This document shows, one piece after another, positions 1-5,101 of a stretch of DNA of 7,683 bases. The position numbers were made by a program, and so were the translations under genes. This DNA is from Candidatus Woesearchaeota archaeon (lineage in GTDB: Archaea > Nanobdellota > Nanobdellia > Woesearchaeales > DSVV01): NCBI GenBank assembly GCA_023267795.1, contig JAHFMP010000041.1, positions 1 through 7,683 on the forward strand, read 5' to 3'. The notes under the pieces are model-generated. The model saw only the letters and a program-made list of their open reading frames with translations. It had not been told where the DNA came from and did no database searches. Each line of letters starts with the position of its first letter. The stretch's first letter is position 1.

Positions 1-147
1 GTAGATGACCCTGATGACGACGTAATTTTAGAAACAGCTGTTGTTGGAAATGTTGATTACATCGTTAGTGGCGATCCTCATTTACTGAAATTAATTGAAT
101 TTGGTCGAATTAAGATTGTTACTGCGAATGATTTTTTAGGAATTTAG
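1..147 (+). CDS. PIN-domain nuclease (VapC-like toxin), C-terminal fragment
   Basis: Only the last 48 codons are inside the window; the gene begins upstream. The fragment reads as the end of a PIN-family ribonuclease. An acidic stretch (DDPDDD, residues 2-7 of the visible part) is followed by an alanine-containing helix, then the strand and motif YIVSGDPHLL (20-29), then a final strand and FLGI before the TAG stop. This order matches the COG1569-type 'toxin component, PIN family' proteins, where the aspartates coordinate the divalent metal that cleaves RNA. An antitoxin gene, if there is one, would lie upstream and cannot be seen. The call rests on a short but characteristic piece, and an orphan PIN nuclease is an alternative. 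Confidence 0.75.
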   Translation, partial: VDDPDDDVILETAVVGNVDYIVSGDPHLLKLIEFGRIKIVTANDFLGI

Positions 148-309
148 AACATCTCTGGAAGATATGTGAATTTGTTAATAGGTCGCGGTATAATCCATCA
201 TGCACTTGCTTACAAAACTCCTGAATAAGTTTACAGAGAAAATTTGTAAAATAATTTCGGAATTATACAAGGCTAAAAAATAGCCGAAAACCATATAAAT
301 TACCTCTAC
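148..309. other. convergent intergenic region
   Basis: This 162-base gap separates the stop of the plus-strand PIN gene from the stop of the minus-strand hypothetical gene. I see no ORF, tRNA or promoter in its first 90 bases. Its right half holds two abutting hairpins, listed separately, which could end transcription from either side. Confidence 0.6.
244..285. terminator. two abutting hairpins between convergent genes
   Basis: Hairpin 1 spans 244-270. TTGT (244-247) and ATAATT (251-256) pair with AATTAT (261-266) and ACAA (267-270), with a three-base AAA bulge and a TCGG loop. Hairpin 2 starts at the next base: GGCTA (271-275), loop AAAAA, TAGCC (281-285). Read on the minus strand, hairpin 2 has a T5 loop and hairpin 1 is followed by ATTTT. 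The position between two converging stops suggests a bidirectional terminator or a transcript-end structure. Archaeal terminators are usually plain T tracts, so this role is an inference. Confidence 0.45.
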
Positions 310-855
310 TTATAGTGAGATATGGTAACTGAAACTAAAATAATCATCAGTTATTCCTTCTTTTCTTCTAAATTGAGCGAATTTATCTAAACATTCATCC
401 CACAGCTTTTTGCCTCCTGTCATTATTCCTTGATATCGTTGATCATCATCAACAGAATGTCCAACACCTGATGTCCAGTTTCTTGAAGCAGGACTTCTTG
501 CCAGATTTGCTAGTCCCTGAAAACCTACCTCAACCCATAATAATGCTTCAAATGCCTGAATACATGCCTTTTCGTAATTCACTCTAAATTCTTCTGGAGA
601 ATAGCGTTCTCTGTGCTTATCTAACATCCATACTCTAGTGCTTGCAACCATAATTGCACTATCAACTCGTGAGTAAGGAAAATTAATTTTCCCTCCGGTT
701 TCATAGGGAGTACTTGAAAATAAAGTCCAAATTAAGTCATCAGGAATAATCTCACTTATTCTTTGAACAACCGTGGCATATTCTTCTCCAACTTCTACTT
801 CTGTTCCTAAATCTTGGTTTGGTATATATCTCATTAAACTATTATCAAGAGTCAT
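310..855 (-). CDS. hypothetical protein, 181 residues, not recognised
   Basis: I do not recognise a family. The product is soluble in appearance, with no signal peptide or membrane segment. It is rich in aromatic and charged residues and looks mostly helical (for example residues 85-115, a YEKACIQAFEALLWVEVGF-like segment). A glycine/serine/aspartate-rich stretch around residues 122-142 (SPASRNWTSGVGHSVDDD) could be a loop or active-site region. There is one long uninterrupted frame, a TTAAATAA box 21-28 bases upstream of the ATG and no Shine-Dalgarno, so a leaderless start at 855 fits. It sits between a PIN toxin fragment and a dyad-rich gap, which suggests accessory cargo. No function can be given. 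Confidence 0.7.
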   Translation of the reverse strand: MTLDNSLMRYIPNQDLGTEVEVGEEYATVVQRISEIIPDDLIWTLFSSTPYETGGKINFPYSRVDSAIMVASTRVWMLDKHRERYSPEEFRVNYEKACIQAFEALLWVEVGFQGLANLARSPASRNWTSGVGHSVDDDQRYQGIMTGGKKLWDECLDKFAQFRRKEGITDDYFSFSYHISL

Positions 856-875
856 TTTTTTATAGGTATATCATT

Positions 876-883
876 TTATTTAA
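876..883 (-). promoter_or_regulatory. TATA-like box of the hypothetical gene
   Basis: On the minus strand this reads TTAAATAA and lies 21-28 bases before the ATG at 855. That is the spacing expected when archaeal transcription starts at or just before the start codon. It supports that ATG and a leaderless mRNA. Confidence 0.5.
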
Positions 884-981
884 GTAGATTATGTTAAATT
901 CGCTACTAACTAACGGCTGGACAAAAACCATTGCACTATCCCTCGGTCTACGCTACGCTCCGACGCACATAACAGCGGAAG

Positions 982-1061
982 CTGTCCCACAATTAAATTT
1001 CGCAACCAAAAAAATTTCTCAAAAAGTCAAAACAAGATTATACTTGTGAATTGTGGGACAG
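982..1061. repeat. 13-base perfect inverted repeat, 54-base spacer
   Basis: CTGTCCCACAATT (982-994) is the exact reverse complement of AATTGTGGGACAG (1049-1061). Outside the arms, CAGC (973-976) can also pair with GCTG (1062-1065) if GGAAG is bulged out. The element is about 80 bases long, MITE-like in size, and lies directly downstream of the nitroreductase stop on that gene's strand. It may also fold as a long stem in that gene's 3' untranslated region. Confidence 0.6.
1008..1047 (-). terminator. T-rich terminator downstream of the nitroreductase gene
   Basis: Read on the minus strand after the nitroreductase stop, there is a small hairpin ACAAG-TATAAT-CTTGT (1047-1032), then a T5 run and a T7 run (1014-1008). 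T tracts are the main archaeal termination signal, and the placement fits the end of this gene. Confidence 0.4.
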
Positions 1062-1082
1062 GCTGACGTACTAATTTTTATT

Positions 1083-1769
1083 TCATTCTTTATTCTTCAG
1101 TTTCTTCCAAAATTCTTTTCCTTTTTTTACGCCTTTGGCAATAATTGTGTTCGTACTCTCGTCAATTGCTGCAATTGTTTCTCTGACGTGTTTTTCTATG
1201 ACAGGAGAAGGCTCTGCAATAACAAGCGGGAATGTTTTGATTCTGTTTCCATATCGTTCAATATACGCATGTGTTTCAATAATGAATTTAGGTGGCCTTG
1301 GAGGAATTTCATCTGCATATCCTATTGTAATAATTGCTTCTGCTCGTGCATATTCTGGAACTCCACATATAGATTTAATTGCTTCTTCGTCAAATGCACC
1401 AACCCAGCATGCACCAAGACCAAAATGGTGTGCAGTAAGAAGCATGTTCATTGCAGCTGCTCCACTGTGCTGGATAGAGTACAAACGCTCTCCGCGAATG
1501 CCATAAAACTGTTTCCCTTTTTTGATGTCAACACAAATAACAAGATGAACTGGTGCTGTTTCAATCCAATATTGCTGCAGTGCTGCTTCTGCAATTTGTA
1601 CACGCTTGCTTTTTTCTTGGATAATAATAAATCTAAGATCCTGAATGTTTCCAGCAGTTGGTGCCTGCATTCCTGCTTCCACAATTCTTCCTATTTTTTC
1701 AAACTCTACAGGAATATCCTGATATTTACGGATAGACCGCCTTGTATGAATACATTCCATGACATCCAT
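1083..1769 (-). CDS. nitroreductase-family FMN-dependent oxidoreductase
   Basis: The 228-residue product has the marks of the nitroreductase fold, whose members bind FMN and use NAD(P)H. They are the N-terminal arginine motif TRRSIRKY (9-16), the QAPTAGN loop (35-41), the central helix IQHSGAAAMNMLLTAHHFGLG (99-119), GACWVGAF (119-126), and the strand IGYADEIPPRPP (149-160). In the family the arginines and the PT/SxxN loop contact the FMN phosphate and ribityl chain. The family core ends near residue 165; about 60 further residues, lysine-rich at the end (KKGKEFWKKLKNKE), form an extension. The substrate cannot be told. I chose the ATG at 1769 because CATAAATACT lies 23-32 bases upstream; Met4 is an alternative. 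It is encoded upstream of, and in the opposite direction to, the riboflavin operon that supplies its cofactor. Confidence 0.88.
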   Translation of the reverse strand: MDVMECIHTRRSIRKYQDIPVEFEKIGRIVEAGMQAPTAGNIQDLRFIIIQEKSKRVQIAEAALQQYWIETAPVHLVICVDIKKGKQFYGIRGERLYSIQHSGAAAMNMLLTAHHFGLGACWVGAFDEEAIKSICGVPEYARAEAIITIGYADEIPPRPPKFIIETHAYIERYGNRIKTFPLVIAEPSPVIEKHVRETIAAIDESTNTIIAKGVKKGKEFWKKLKNKE

Positions 1770-1791
1770 GGATGTTTTATAAGAGAATTAG

Positions 1792-1798
1792 TATTTAT
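1792..1798 (-). promoter_or_regulatory. TATA-like box of the nitroreductase gene
   Basis: On the minus strand this reads ATAAATA, 23-29 bases before the ATG at 1769, a leaderless arrangement. A second AT-rich box, CTTATAAAAC (1783-1774), is too close to the ATG to drive a start there. Confidence 0.4.
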
Positions 1799-1851
1799 GG
1801 TTTTGGTTTTTAAGTGCGTATCAAGTCTCTTCTATGAAAAGTATGAAATTG

Positions 1852-1859
1852 AAAAAAAA
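1852..1859 (-). terminator. T8 tract terminator of the small membrane protein gene
   Basis: Eight consecutive T on the minus strand begin two bases after the TAA stop (1864-1862). A poly-T run is the standard archaeal termination signal. Confidence 0.55.
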
Positions 1860-1861
1860 CC

Positions 1862-2104
1862 TTACCCAGAGCATGGAACATTTCCGCAAACTATTTCTCC
1901 AGAAGTATCAGGACATTTATGACAATCATTTTGTGTTCCTTTTATTGACACAGCTTCTCCTGACAAATCACTGCTGCTCATGTATATCAAACTGCTGCTT
2001 CCTGCATTGAGAATTAAAATTACAATTCCTACAATTGCAACAATAGCGATAATTGCAAGCAAATACTGATTTGTTTTTCTTCCAACTTGTTCTTTATTTA
2101 CCAT
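1862..2104 (-). CDS. small single-pass membrane protein with C-terminal CxxC cysteines
   Basis: The 80-residue product has a short basic N-terminus (NKEQVGRKTNQ), one hydrophobic segment at residues 14-32 (YLLAIIAIVAIVGIVILIL), a serine-rich linker, and a tail with four cysteines: C61-H-K-C64, C73 and C78. By the positive-inside rule the tail lies outside the cell. The cysteines could form disulfides or bind metal. I chose the ATG at 2104 over the in-frame ATG at 2122 because GAGGTG (2115-2110 on the minus strand) sits five bases upstream of it. I recognise no family. The tail is compatible with a small secreted-side zinc or disulfide knuckle. A cleaved or anchored surface peptide, or an accessory subunit, are alternatives. 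Confidence 0.75.
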   Translation of the reverse strand: MVNKEQVGRKTNQYLLAIIAIVAIVGIVILILNAGSSSLIYMSSSDLSGEAVSIKGTQNDCHKCPDTSGEIVCGNVPCSG

Positions 2105-2109
2105 GATAG

Positions 2110-2115
2110 CACCTC
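2110..2115 (-). promoter_or_regulatory. Shine-Dalgarno site deciding the start of the small membrane protein
   Basis: GAGGTG on the minus strand lies five bases before the ATG at 2104. It selects this start rather than the upstream in-frame ATG at 2122. Confidence 0.7.
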
Positions 2116-2127
2116 TTTTCATAATTC

Positions 2128-2175
2128 TTTATAAAATATTTTTTATCCTATTCTCTGAAATAAATTATATTTAAA
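2128..2175 (-). promoter_or_regulatory. candidate TATA boxes of the small membrane protein gene
   Basis: There are two candidates on the minus strand. TTTTATAAAG (2137-2128) would start RNA near the ATG and would cut off the Shine-Dalgarno site. TTTAAATATAA (2175-2165) would leave a leader of about 40 bases that includes it. The second fits the presence of a Shine-Dalgarno site better. The region also forms the upstream flank of the divergent riboflavin promoter. Confidence 0.4.
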
Positions 2176-2201
2176 CCTTTGTTTTTCATCTACCTAAAAA
2201 C

Positions 2202-2231
2202 AAGTTGCATAACATTTATAAGTTGAACATT
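2202..2231 (+). promoter_or_regulatory. imperfect direct repeat around the rib promoter, candidate RbkR operator
   Basis: AAGTTGCATAACATT (2202-2216) recurs as AAGTTGAACATT (2220-2231), the second copy lacking CAT. The repeats bracket and partly overlap the TATA box at 2215-2222. A protein bound here would block TBP. The first gene of the operon encodes a riboflavin kinase with a winged-helix domain, the architecture of the archaeal regulator RbkR, so this is a reasonable operator candidate. The repeat is seen in the sequence; the role is inferred. Confidence 0.4.
2215..2222 (+). promoter_or_regulatory. TATA box of the riboflavin operon
   Basis: TTTATAAG is centred about 27 bases before the ATG at 2245. 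This spacing predicts transcription starting at or within a few bases of the ATG. It favours that ATG over the in-frame TTG at 2230. Confidence 0.65.
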
Positions 2232-2244
2232 GTTTGTTGTTGCT

Positions 2245-2886
2245 ATGAATGAAAAAGATCACTATTTTTTGTTGTATCTTGCTCGTAATATTGGGTTTCA
2301 TGGAACAATGGAAACCTCTACTGGAAAAATTGCAAAGGGATTAGATATTTCCCAGCAAACTGTTTCCAGAAAATTGCTGGAATTTGCTGAAGAAGGGCTA
2401 ATTATTCGTTCAGTGACTTCTACTGGAATGAAGTTAGCACTTGCAGAAAAAAGCAGGGAAAAATTGCGAACACTCTATGGAGAATTGCAAACCCTTTTTG
2501 GAAAACAACTAACATTATCTGGTATTCTGAAGGATGGCCTTGGAGAAGGAAGATTTTACATGAGTCAGGAGCAATACAAAAAACAATTTCAAAGTTTTCT
2601 TGGATTTGTGCCATATCAGGGAACATTGAATATTTCTGTTGACAAAGATGCCGCTGTTGCCTTTGTTGCAACAAAAAAACAATTATATATAACTGGTTTT
2701 TCAACCAAAGAACGGACATTTGGTGGTCTTAAATGTTATTCTGTTCTTATTGCAAAAAAAATCCCTGGTGCTGTTATTGTTCCTGATAGAACAGCGCACA
2801 CCTTAGAGACTATTGAACTGATTGCAGCAGTAAATTTACGAGAAATGCTCGAGCTGGAAAATGGAAAAAAAATTACTGTACAATGA
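2245..2886 (+). CDS. ribK: CTP-dependent-type riboflavin kinase with N-terminal winged-helix domain (RbkR-like)
   Basis: The protein has 213 residues in two domains. Residues 1-80 form a MarR/winged-helix-like DNA-binding domain, with recognition-helix sequence ISQQTVSRKLLEFAEEGLI (35-53). Residues 90-213 match the archaeal riboflavin kinase (the RibK/MJ0056 type, which uses CTP rather than ATP): LSGILKDGLGEGRFYMS (91-107), LGFVPYQGTLNI (119-130), GFSTKERTFGG (151-161) and a C-terminal LR-containing segment (NLREMLELENGKKI). It makes FMN from riboflavin. The kinase domain alone is near 130 residues in methanogens; the added HTH matches the bifunctional regulator-kinase RbkR. It is first in the operon and overlaps ribC by four bases (ATGA). 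The ATG at 2245 is chosen from TATA spacing. Autoregulation by FMN or riboflavin status is inferred. Confidence 0.92.
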   Translation: MNEKDHYFLLYLARNIGFHGTMETSTGKIAKGLDISQQTVSRKLLEFAEEGLIIRSVTSTGMKLALAEKSREKLRTLYGELQTLFGKQLTLSGILKDGLGEGRFYMSQEQYKKQFQSFLGFVPYQGTLNISVDKDAAVAFVATKKQLYITGFSTKERTFGGLKCYSVLIAKKIPGAVIVPDRTAHTLETIELIAAVNLREMLELENGKKITVQ

Positions 2887-3404
2887 CAATAAACATTATA
2901 TGGCGAATTGGAGTTGCAGATACAACATTTGCACAAATTGATATGTACAAAGCAGTAGAAAAAGCATTTGAAGATGCCCAACAAAAAGATCCTTCCATGA
3001 AAATTGAAATCGTTCGCTACACAGTTCCAGGAATCAAAGATCTTCCAGTTGCATGCAAATCTCTGCTGACAAATAATAAATGTGATATTGCAATTGCTTT
3101 GGGAATGCCGGGATCAATGGCTATAGACAAACAATGCAGTCATGAAGCATCGCTTGGCATTCAACAAGCAATGTTGATGACCAACAAGCATATCCTTGAG
3201 GTGTTTGTCCATGCAGATGAAGAAAATGATACAAAAGCATTAATTGCTATTGCCCATGACAGGGCATACAAACATGCACAAAATGCAATTGCATTGTTAA
3301 AAGGGAGAACAATTCTCACTCCTTTCGCAGGTAAAGGTCTGCGGCAAGGAAAGCAGCACGTTGGGAGTTTAGAAAAAAACAGTGAAAAAGAAAATGAGTA
3401 TTGA
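2883..3404 (+). CDS. ribC: archaeal-type riboflavin synthase
   Basis: The 173-residue product makes riboflavin by dismutation of two 6,7-dimethyl-8-ribityllumazine molecules. It belongs to the archaeal family, which is unrelated to the bacterial two-barrel enzyme and is homologous to lumazine synthase. Visible family motifs are GVADTTFAQIDM (10-21), RYTVPGIKDLPVACK (45-59), ALGMPGS (72-78), DKQCSHEAS (82-90), MLMTNKHILEVFVH (97-110) and AGKGLRQG (149-156). All the main blocks are present. The tail after about 156 is lysine- and glutamate-rich and somewhat longer than in methanogen enzymes. Its ATG overlaps the ribK stop (ATGA), so it is translationally coupled. Its end overlaps the ribH start. 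Confidence 0.94.
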   Translation: MTINIIWRIGVADTTFAQIDMYKAVEKAFEDAQQKDPSMKIEIVRYTVPGIKDLPVACKSLLTNNKCDIAIALGMPGSMAIDKQCSHEASLGIQQAMLMTNKHILEVFVHADEENDTKALIAIAHDRAYKHAQNAIALLKGRTILTPFAGKGLRQGKQHVGSLEKNSEKENEY

Positions 3405-3840
3405 AACTAAAAAAATTTCCATAGGCATTGTTGTTGCAGATTTTAATGAGGAAATCACACATGAAATGCTTAAAGTAGCACAACAACGTTCAAAGGAAAA
3501 AAATATTGCTGTTGCACATATAATTAATGTTCCGGGTGTTTTTGACATGCCTCTTGCAGTGAAGAAACTGTTGCAAAAAGCATATATCAATGGTGTTGTT
3601 ACTCTTGGCGCTGTTATTAGTGGTGGAACTGCGCATGATGCACACGTTGCAGACAATGCAGCAAGACAAATTAGCAATTTGAGTCTGGAATTTGACAAAC
3701 CAGTAACACTGGGTATTATTGGTCACAATGTTTCCAAACAACAAGCATTAGAAAGATATGAAAATTATGCAATGCATGGTGTGGAGGCAATTGCTGAATT
3801 GATTACAACATTTCGCAAAATTGATGAGAAAAATTTGTGA
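3394..3840 (+). CDS. ribH: 6,7-dimethyl-8-ribityllumazine synthase
   Basis: The 148-residue product condenses 5-amino-6-ribitylamino-uracil with dihydroxybutanone phosphate to form lumazine. In relatives it assembles into pentamers or 60-mer shells. Seen motifs are VVADFNEEIT (13-22), NVPGVFDMPLAVKKLL (45-60), VVTLGAVISGGTAHD (68-82) with the catalytic histidine H81, DNAARQIS (87-94), DKPVTLGIIG (101-110) and QQALERY (116-122), whose arginine contacts the phosphate. Length is normal. I chose the ATG at 3394, which overlaps ribC by 11 bases in another frame; an in-frame GTG at 3382 would add four residues. It is coupled to ribC. Confidence 0.95.
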   Translation: MSIETKKISIGIVVADFNEEITHEMLKVAQQRSKEKNIAVAHIINVPGVFDMPLAVKKLLQKAYINGVVTLGAVISGGTAHDAHVADNAARQISNLSLEFDKPVTLGIIGHNVSKQQALERYENYAMHGVEAIAELITTFRKIDEKNL

Positions 3841-3850
3841 GAAGACAAGC

Positions 3851-5080
3851 ATGGATAACAAAGAAACAAAAAAAATAATGGAAATAAAAGAATCTGTAGA
3901 AATTGCGGTCACTTCATTGAAATCTGGAAAACCTATTATTGTTGTTGATGATGAAGACAGGGAAAATGAAGGAGACCTTATTTATCCCGCAGAAACAATC
4001 ACAGAAAAAGATATTGCTTTTATGCTTCAGCACACCTCTGGCATTATTTGCGTTCCGTGTCATGGAGACAGATTGGCAAAGTTACAAATTCCAATGATGG
4101 TTCGAGATAACACATCAAAACACGGCTGTGCATTTACTGTTTCTGTGGATGCAAAATCTGTGTATACAGGAGTGAGTGCAGCAGATCGCCTAAAAACAAT
4201 CAAAACAATTGCAAATCCAAAAAGCAAACAATCAGATCTTGTGCAGCCTGGCCACATATTTCCGCTTCGTGCAGAGAATGAAGGTGTTTTAAAGCGTGTT
4301 GGCCATACAGAAGCTGCTGTTGATCTTTGCATGCTTGCAGGATTTCAATCTATTGGAGTTTTGGCAGAGCTGATGAATCAAGACGGCACTATGATGCGCC
4401 TTCCAGAACTTTCAAACTTTGCAAAACAATACAATATTCCTGTCATTTGCATTGCAAATCTTGTTGCATATAGAAGGCAAAGAGAATTGCTTGTGCTGCA
4501 CTATGATTCTATTCATCTTCCAACTGTACATGGTGATTTTACATTGGCCCCATTCCAGGAGAAGATCAGTGGCGAAGTGCATCTTGCAATGATAAAAGGC
4601 AATGTCTTTGGAAAGCAGAACATACTTGTTCGTGTTCATTCTGAATGTCTAACAGGAGATGTATTTCAATCTCAACGCTGTGACTGTGGCAATCAGCTTG
4701 CCACTGCATTTGAGATGATAGAAAAAGAAGGTCTTGGTGTTGTTTTGTATATGCGGCAGGAAGGAAGAGGGATAGGACTGCTGCATAAGCTTCAGGCATA
4801 TCATCTCCAGGAAAAAGGATTTGATACAGTAGAAGCAAATCAAATGCTTGGTTTTAAAGCAGATCTCCGGGATTATGGAATTGGCGCCCAGATTCTTCTG
4901 GAATTAGGACTAACTTCAATTCGCCTGCTTACTAATAATCCAAAAAAAGTTGTTGGCCTTGAAGGATATGGTCTTACAATTGTAGATCGTATTCCGTTGG
5001 AAATAAATGCAAACAAACACAATAAAAATTATATGAACACAAAAAAAGAAAAGTTAGGCCATTTTCTTCAACAGCTCTAA
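3851..5080 (+). CDS. ribBA: bifunctional DHBP synthase / GTP cyclohydrolase II
   Basis: The protein has 409 residues. The N-terminal half is RibB, making 3,4-dihydroxy-2-butanone 4-phosphate from ribulose 5-phosphate: DDEDRENEGDL (33-43), GVSAADRLKTI (107-117), GHIFPLRA (134-141), GHTEAAVDL (151-159) and ELMNQDGTMM (173-182). From about 210 the RibA half opens GTP: RVHSECLTGD (261-270) and RCDCG (276-280) give the zinc ligands C266, C277 and C279. MRQEGRGIGL (301-310), DTVEANQMLGFKADLRDYG (325-343) and TNNPKK (361-366) complete it. The end reads TKKEKLGH, as in bacterial RibA. Both active sites look intact. The start is the ATG at 3851, ten bases after ribH; TTG 3821 and ATG 3824 in frame would overlap ribH. 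This fusion is usual in bacteria, while many archaea use GTP cyclohydrolase III and separate RibB. Confidence 0.95.
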   Translation: MDNKETKKIMEIKESVEIAVTSLKSGKPIIVVDDEDRENEGDLIYPAETITEKDIAFMLQHTSGIICVPCHGDRLAKLQIPMMVRDNTSKHGCAFTVSVDAKSVYTGVSAADRLKTIKTIANPKSKQSDLVQPGHIFPLRAENEGVLKRVGHTEAAVDLCMLAGFQSIGVLAELMNQDGTMMRLPELSNFAKQYNIPVICIANLVAYRRQRELLVLHYDSIHLPTVHGDFTLAPFQEKISGEVHLAMIKGNVFGKQNILVRVHSECLTGDVFQSQRCDCGNQLATAFEMIEKEGLGVVLYMRQEGRGIGLLHKLQAYHLQEKGFDTVEANQMLGFKADLRDYGIGAQILLELGLTSIRLLTNNPKKVVGLEGYGLTIVDRIPLEINANKHNKNYMNTKKEKLGHFLQQL

Positions 5081-5101
5081 AAAGCAAAATATTTGATAAT
5101 A

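Larger units (their letters stand above)
905..1062. other. GC-richer, dyad-rich intergenic region of unknown role
   Basis: Between the hypothetical gene and the nitroreductase gene lies non-coding sequence that differs in composition from its surroundings: about 911-990 is visibly GC-richer. It contains a possible weak stem TCGG (943-946)/CCGA (960-963) around the direct repeat CTACGCTACGCT, a hairpin ACAGC-GGAA-GCTGT (972-985), and a 13-base perfect inverted repeat (982-994 with 1049-1061). The right half, about 995-1048, is AT-rich. Candidates are a small mobile-element remnant, an integron attC-like recombination site, or a structured RNA. I cannot choose among them from this one copy. Confidence 0.4.

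Noticed and set aside
148..243. Possible tRNA-like fragment around GGTCGCGGTATAATCC
   Set aside because: There is no acceptor stem, no T-arm GGTTCRANTCC and no consistent cloverleaf.
1..1080. CRISPR array or complete defence system in the left accessory region
   Set aside because: There are no regularly spaced direct repeats and only one toxin fragment; no cas or other defence gene can be identified.
1135..1506. A second plus-strand frame inside the nitroreductase gene
   Set aside because: It is a shadow of a well-supported gene, with no promoter or ribosome-binding site and no recognisable domain.
1053..1922. A 289-codon open frame on the plus strand, antisense to the nitroreductase gene
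   Set aside because: Its translation is cysteine-, phenylalanine- and asparagine-rich without domain pattern, it lies opposite a clear nitroreductase, and it runs into the next minus-strand gene.
2230..2244. Upstream TTG start for the riboflavin kinase
   Set aside because: The TATA box spacing puts transcription start at about the ATG at 2245, so the TTG would not be in the mRNA.
2105..2244. FMN riboswitch upstream of the riboflavin operon
   Set aside because: The leader is predicted to be absent or a few bases long, and no FMN-aptamer (RFN) conserved blocks are visible; control by the HTH-kinase is more likely.
4566..4843. Minus-strand frames inside ribBA
   Set aside because: They overlap the conserved GTP cyclohydrolase II motifs and have no domain pattern or signals of their own.
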